A stretch of 7,344 nt of DNA from Alphaproteobacteria bacterium (lineage in GTDB: Bacteria; Pseudomonadota; Alphaproteobacteria; Rhizobiales; Hyphomicrobiaceae), in NCBI GenBank assembly GCA_024279745.1, contig JAJRRE010000116.1:1-7344 (forward strand), written 5' to 3'. Below, in pieces: positions 5,810 to 7,344 of the stretch (positions are counted from its first letter, which is position 1; each line of letters begins with the position of its first letter). Under the pieces are notes generated by a model that saw only the letters and a program-made list of their open reading frames with translations, was not told where the DNA came from and ran no database searches. The translations under genes were made by a program, and so were the position numbers.

Positions 5810-6265
5810 TCAGCGCGGCAATTGAAATGACGCATGGCAGGCAGTACAGCGGCCCAGTTGATCGCCGAGCATATTGAGGATCTTGTCGCGCCCTTCGCCG
5901 TTTTTTGCCGCCGCGCGAATATCACTGAAGCCCTGGTGCATACCGCGGCCGAGCTGGCGGAAGCTTTGCGGAACCTTGACCATGATAGCCATCGGCGTGC
6001 CGCCTTTCAGATCTTCCAGGCCCTTGCCGGCAACAGCGGCTACAACGCCTTTCATGTCATTTTCATCAAGCGCCAGCACGACGCCCTGAACGGCCTCCAG
6101 CAGCCCGCGCATTTCGCCTAGAACAAACGTCTGCTCGTCTTTGTTGAGTTTGATGATTGTGCGCCCGTCCTCGCCTGGCGCAGCCTGACCATTGTAAAGC
6201 ATAAAGCCGCCGCCCGCCACAGTAACAACCCAAAGCCCCAGAGCCAGCCATGAAATAACCCGCAT
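5810..6265 (-). CDS. Small class II (cytochrome c-556/c'-like) cytochrome c, exported or membrane-anchored
   Basis: 151 residues from ATG 6265-6263 to TGA 5812-5810. The frame extends 33 residues further upstream, but this start has a good ribosome binding site (AAGGGGA, 6277-6271, five bases away) and begins directly with a signal sequence. Residues 4-24 are hydrophobic, followed by NGQAAPGED, so the protein is exported and then either cleaved near QAA or kept as an anchor. The rest is predicted mostly helical, and the haem-binding CTACH (Cys140, Cys143, His144) lies 8 residues from the C-terminus. This is the hallmark of four-helix-bundle class II cytochromes c. Met52, in GEMRGLLEAV on the first helix, is a candidate sixth haem ligand as in c-556, which is inference. 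Such proteins carry electrons in the periplasm, but the partners are not known. It lies downstream of pntB on the same strand, after a 212-bp gap. Confidence 0.8.
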   Translation of the reverse strand: MRVISWLALGLWVVTVAGGGFMLYNGQAAPGEDGRTIIKLNKDEQTFVLGEMRGLLEAVQGVVLALDENDMKGVVAAVAGKGLEDLKGGTPMAIMVKVPQSFRQLGRGMHQGFSDIRAAAKNGEGRDKILNMLGDQLGRCTACHASFQLPR

Positions 6266-6270
6266 AAAAA

Positions 6271-6277
6271 TCCCCTT
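6271..6277 (-). promoter_or_regulatory. Ribosome binding site deciding the cytochrome c start
   Basis: AAGGGGA on the - strand ends five bases before ATG 6265. It supports this internal ATG over the longer open frame that begins at 6364. The upstream extension (MLDLPVMLRL...) is charged, would bury the signal sequence, and overlaps the likely promoter. Confidence 0.65.
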
Positions 6278-6331
6278 TTTGTGCCGGCACGTCCCTTGCG
6301 CGCCGAAATATCGTCCTAGATGACGATTGAG

Positions 6332-6360
6332 GTCTAACCTTAACATTACAGGAAGGTCAA
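6332..6360 (-). promoter_or_regulatory. Tentative promoter for the cytochrome c gene
   Basis: On the - strand, TTGACC (6360-6355) is a good -35 hexamer. TTAGAC (6337-6332) lies 17 bp downstream and is a poor -10. A transcript from here would have a leader of about 60 bases before ATG 6265. The location suggests that the gene does not depend only on read-through from pntB. Confidence 0.3.
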
Positions 6361-6477
6361 GCAAACAGTGGGGGGAAGGCGTGCCCCGACGCCGGTTTGC
6401 CGATTAGCAGGCCCGGGCATAACCAGAAACGCACGTTGAGCGGGCCGGGCCACAGTTCTATTGGCCTATCTATCGGC

Positions 6478-7344
6478 CTAATCTGCCAGCGCCTTGGTGA
6501 TTTCTTCCGTCATTTTCTTGGCATCACCGAGCAGCATCAAAGTGTTGTCGTTGTAGAACAAAGGGTTATCAATCCCGGCATAACCCGACGCCAGCGAGCG
6601 TTTGTTGAACATGACTGTTTCCGCTTTCCAGACCTGCAACACCGGCATGCCATAAATGGGCGAGCCAGGATCATCTTCAGCGGCAGGATTGGTGACGTCA
6701 TTGGCGCCAATCACGTAAGCAATATCCGCCTGGGCGAAATCGGAATTAATGTCTTCCAGCTCAAACACATCGTCATAGGGCACATTGGCTTCGGCCAGCA
6801 GCACATTCATATGGCCAGGCATACGGCCCGCAACCGGATGAATGGCGTAGGAAACGTCAACGCCCGCCTCTTTCAAGGTGTCGCCCATCTCGCGCAAGGC
6901 GTGCTGCGCCTGTGCCACCGCCATACCGTAGCCAGGAACGATGATCACCTTGCCCGCGTTCTTCATCATATAAGCCGCATCGTCGGCAGCGCCCTGCTTG
7001 ACCGGTTTTTGCTCGCCGCCACCTGCGCCGCCAGCGCTTGCGGTCTCACCGCCAAAGCCGCCGGCAATCACCGAAATGAAGGAGCGGTTCATGGCCTTGC
7101 ACATGATGTAGCTGAGGATCGCTCCCGATGAGCCGACCAATGCACCGGTAATGATCAGCGCGATATTGCCCAGCGTAAAGCCGATCCCGGCCGCCGCCCA
7201 ACCGGAATAGGAATTGAGCATGGACACCACAACGGGCATATCGGCGCCGCCAATGGGAATGATAATCAAAACACCGAAGATCAACGCGACAGCAGTGATC
7301 TGCCAGAACAGCATGGGATCGCCGCCCGATTGCATGAACCAGTA
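6478..7344 (-). CDS. pntB: NAD(P) transhydrogenase subunit beta, C-terminal part (5' end outside window)
   Basis: The frame is open to the right edge of the window (first visible codons Y-W-F before Met 7335) and ends at TAG 6480-6478. The 288 visible residues are about 60% of a usual PntB of roughly 465. PntB forms, with PntA, the inner-membrane transhydrogenase that uses the proton gradient to reduce NADP+ with NADH. Counting from Met 7335, residues about 8-80 hold the last transmembrane helices of domain II. A Gly/Ala-rich linker GGFGGETASAGGAGGG (92-107) follows, then the NADP(H)-binding domain III: VPGYGMAVAQAQHAL (133-147), GRMPGHMNVLLAEA (170-183), VIGANDVTNP (208-217), GSPIYGMPVL (224-233) and NKRSLASGYAGIDNPLF (244-260). 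All are characteristic of domain III, with the K-R-S segment expected at the NADP 2'-phosphate. pntA would be expected upstream, beyond the window. No clear intrinsic terminator follows the stop. Confidence 0.96.
   Translation of the reverse strand, partial: YWFMQSGGDPMLFWQITAVALIFGVLIIIPIGGADMPVVVSMLNSYSGWAAAGIGFTLGNIALIITGALVGSSGAILSYIMCKAMNRSFISVIAGGFGGETASAGGAGGGEQKPVKQGAADDAAYMMKNAGKVIIVPGYGMAVAQAQHALREMGDTLKEAGVDVSYAIHPVAGRMPGHMNVLLAEANVPYDDVFELEDINSDFAQADIAYVIGANDVTNPAAEDDPGSPIYGMPVLQVWKAETVMFNKRSLASGYAGIDNPLFYNDNTLMLLGDAKKMTEEITKALAD

Noticed and set aside
6266..6364. In-frame upstream extension of the cytochrome gene (33 residues)
   Set aside because: It would bury the signal sequence and lacks a good ribosome binding site; ATG 6265 has AAGGGGA five bases upstream.
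6405..6480. GC-rich partial inverted repeats (gcccgggc, cgggccgggcc) after the pntB stop as a terminator
   Set aside because: The pairings are short and ambiguous in register, and no T-run follows on the - strand.
6397..7131. 244-codon open frame on the + strand
   Set aside because: It lies almost wholly antisense to pntB, whose protein motifs are unmistakable. Its translation shows no recognisable domain and its His/Arg-rich composition is typical of an antisense shadow.

Overview
This window reads as a stretch of ordinary chromosome from an alphaproteobacterium. The pointers are moderately high GC coding sequence, the gene order rsmB (tail) – heparinase II/III-like gene – purH, which I recall as a common alphaproteobacterial arrangement, and an alphaproteobacterial-looking PntB. 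I cannot place it more finely. Five genes are complete or nearly so and one is cut at each end. There is no tRNA, rRNA, insertion sequence, CRISPR array, phage gene or defence gene that I can support, and no evidence of a previously undescribed multi-gene system.

Left half, all on the + strand: the 3' end of rsmB (1-465, 16S rRNA m5C methyltransferase), a 574-residue heparinase II/III-like protein without a signal peptide (683-2407), and purH (2807-4471, the last two steps of IMP synthesis). The three genes point the same way but are separated by 217 and 399 bp, so they are probably not one tight operon. The 399-bp gap before purH carries a nested set of inverted repeats (2592-2680 and 2691-2744) that look like dispersed palindromic elements. 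Both rsmB and purH contain short, low-complexity, in-frame insertions built partly from 9-bp repeats.

Middle: purH faces the gene at 4766-5623 tail to tail across 294 bp. This gap holds a perfect 19-bp tandem duplication (4497-4534) and a strong two-part hairpin (4569-4608) that could end transcription from one or both sides.

Right half, all on the - strand, read right to left: the C-terminal 60% or so of pntB (7344-6478, proton-translocating NAD(P) transhydrogenase beta subunit), a small membrane-anchored or exported class II cytochrome c with a C-terminal CxxCH haem site (6265-5810), and a membrane-anchored alpha/beta hydrolase of the BEM46/ABHD13 type (5623-4766). Gaps of about 190-210 bp suggest that each has its own promoter. 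The genes are mainly housekeeping and share no single pathway: rRNA modification, purine synthesis, NADPH supply and redox, plus two proteins of unknown substrate (the heparinase-like protein and the hydrolase).
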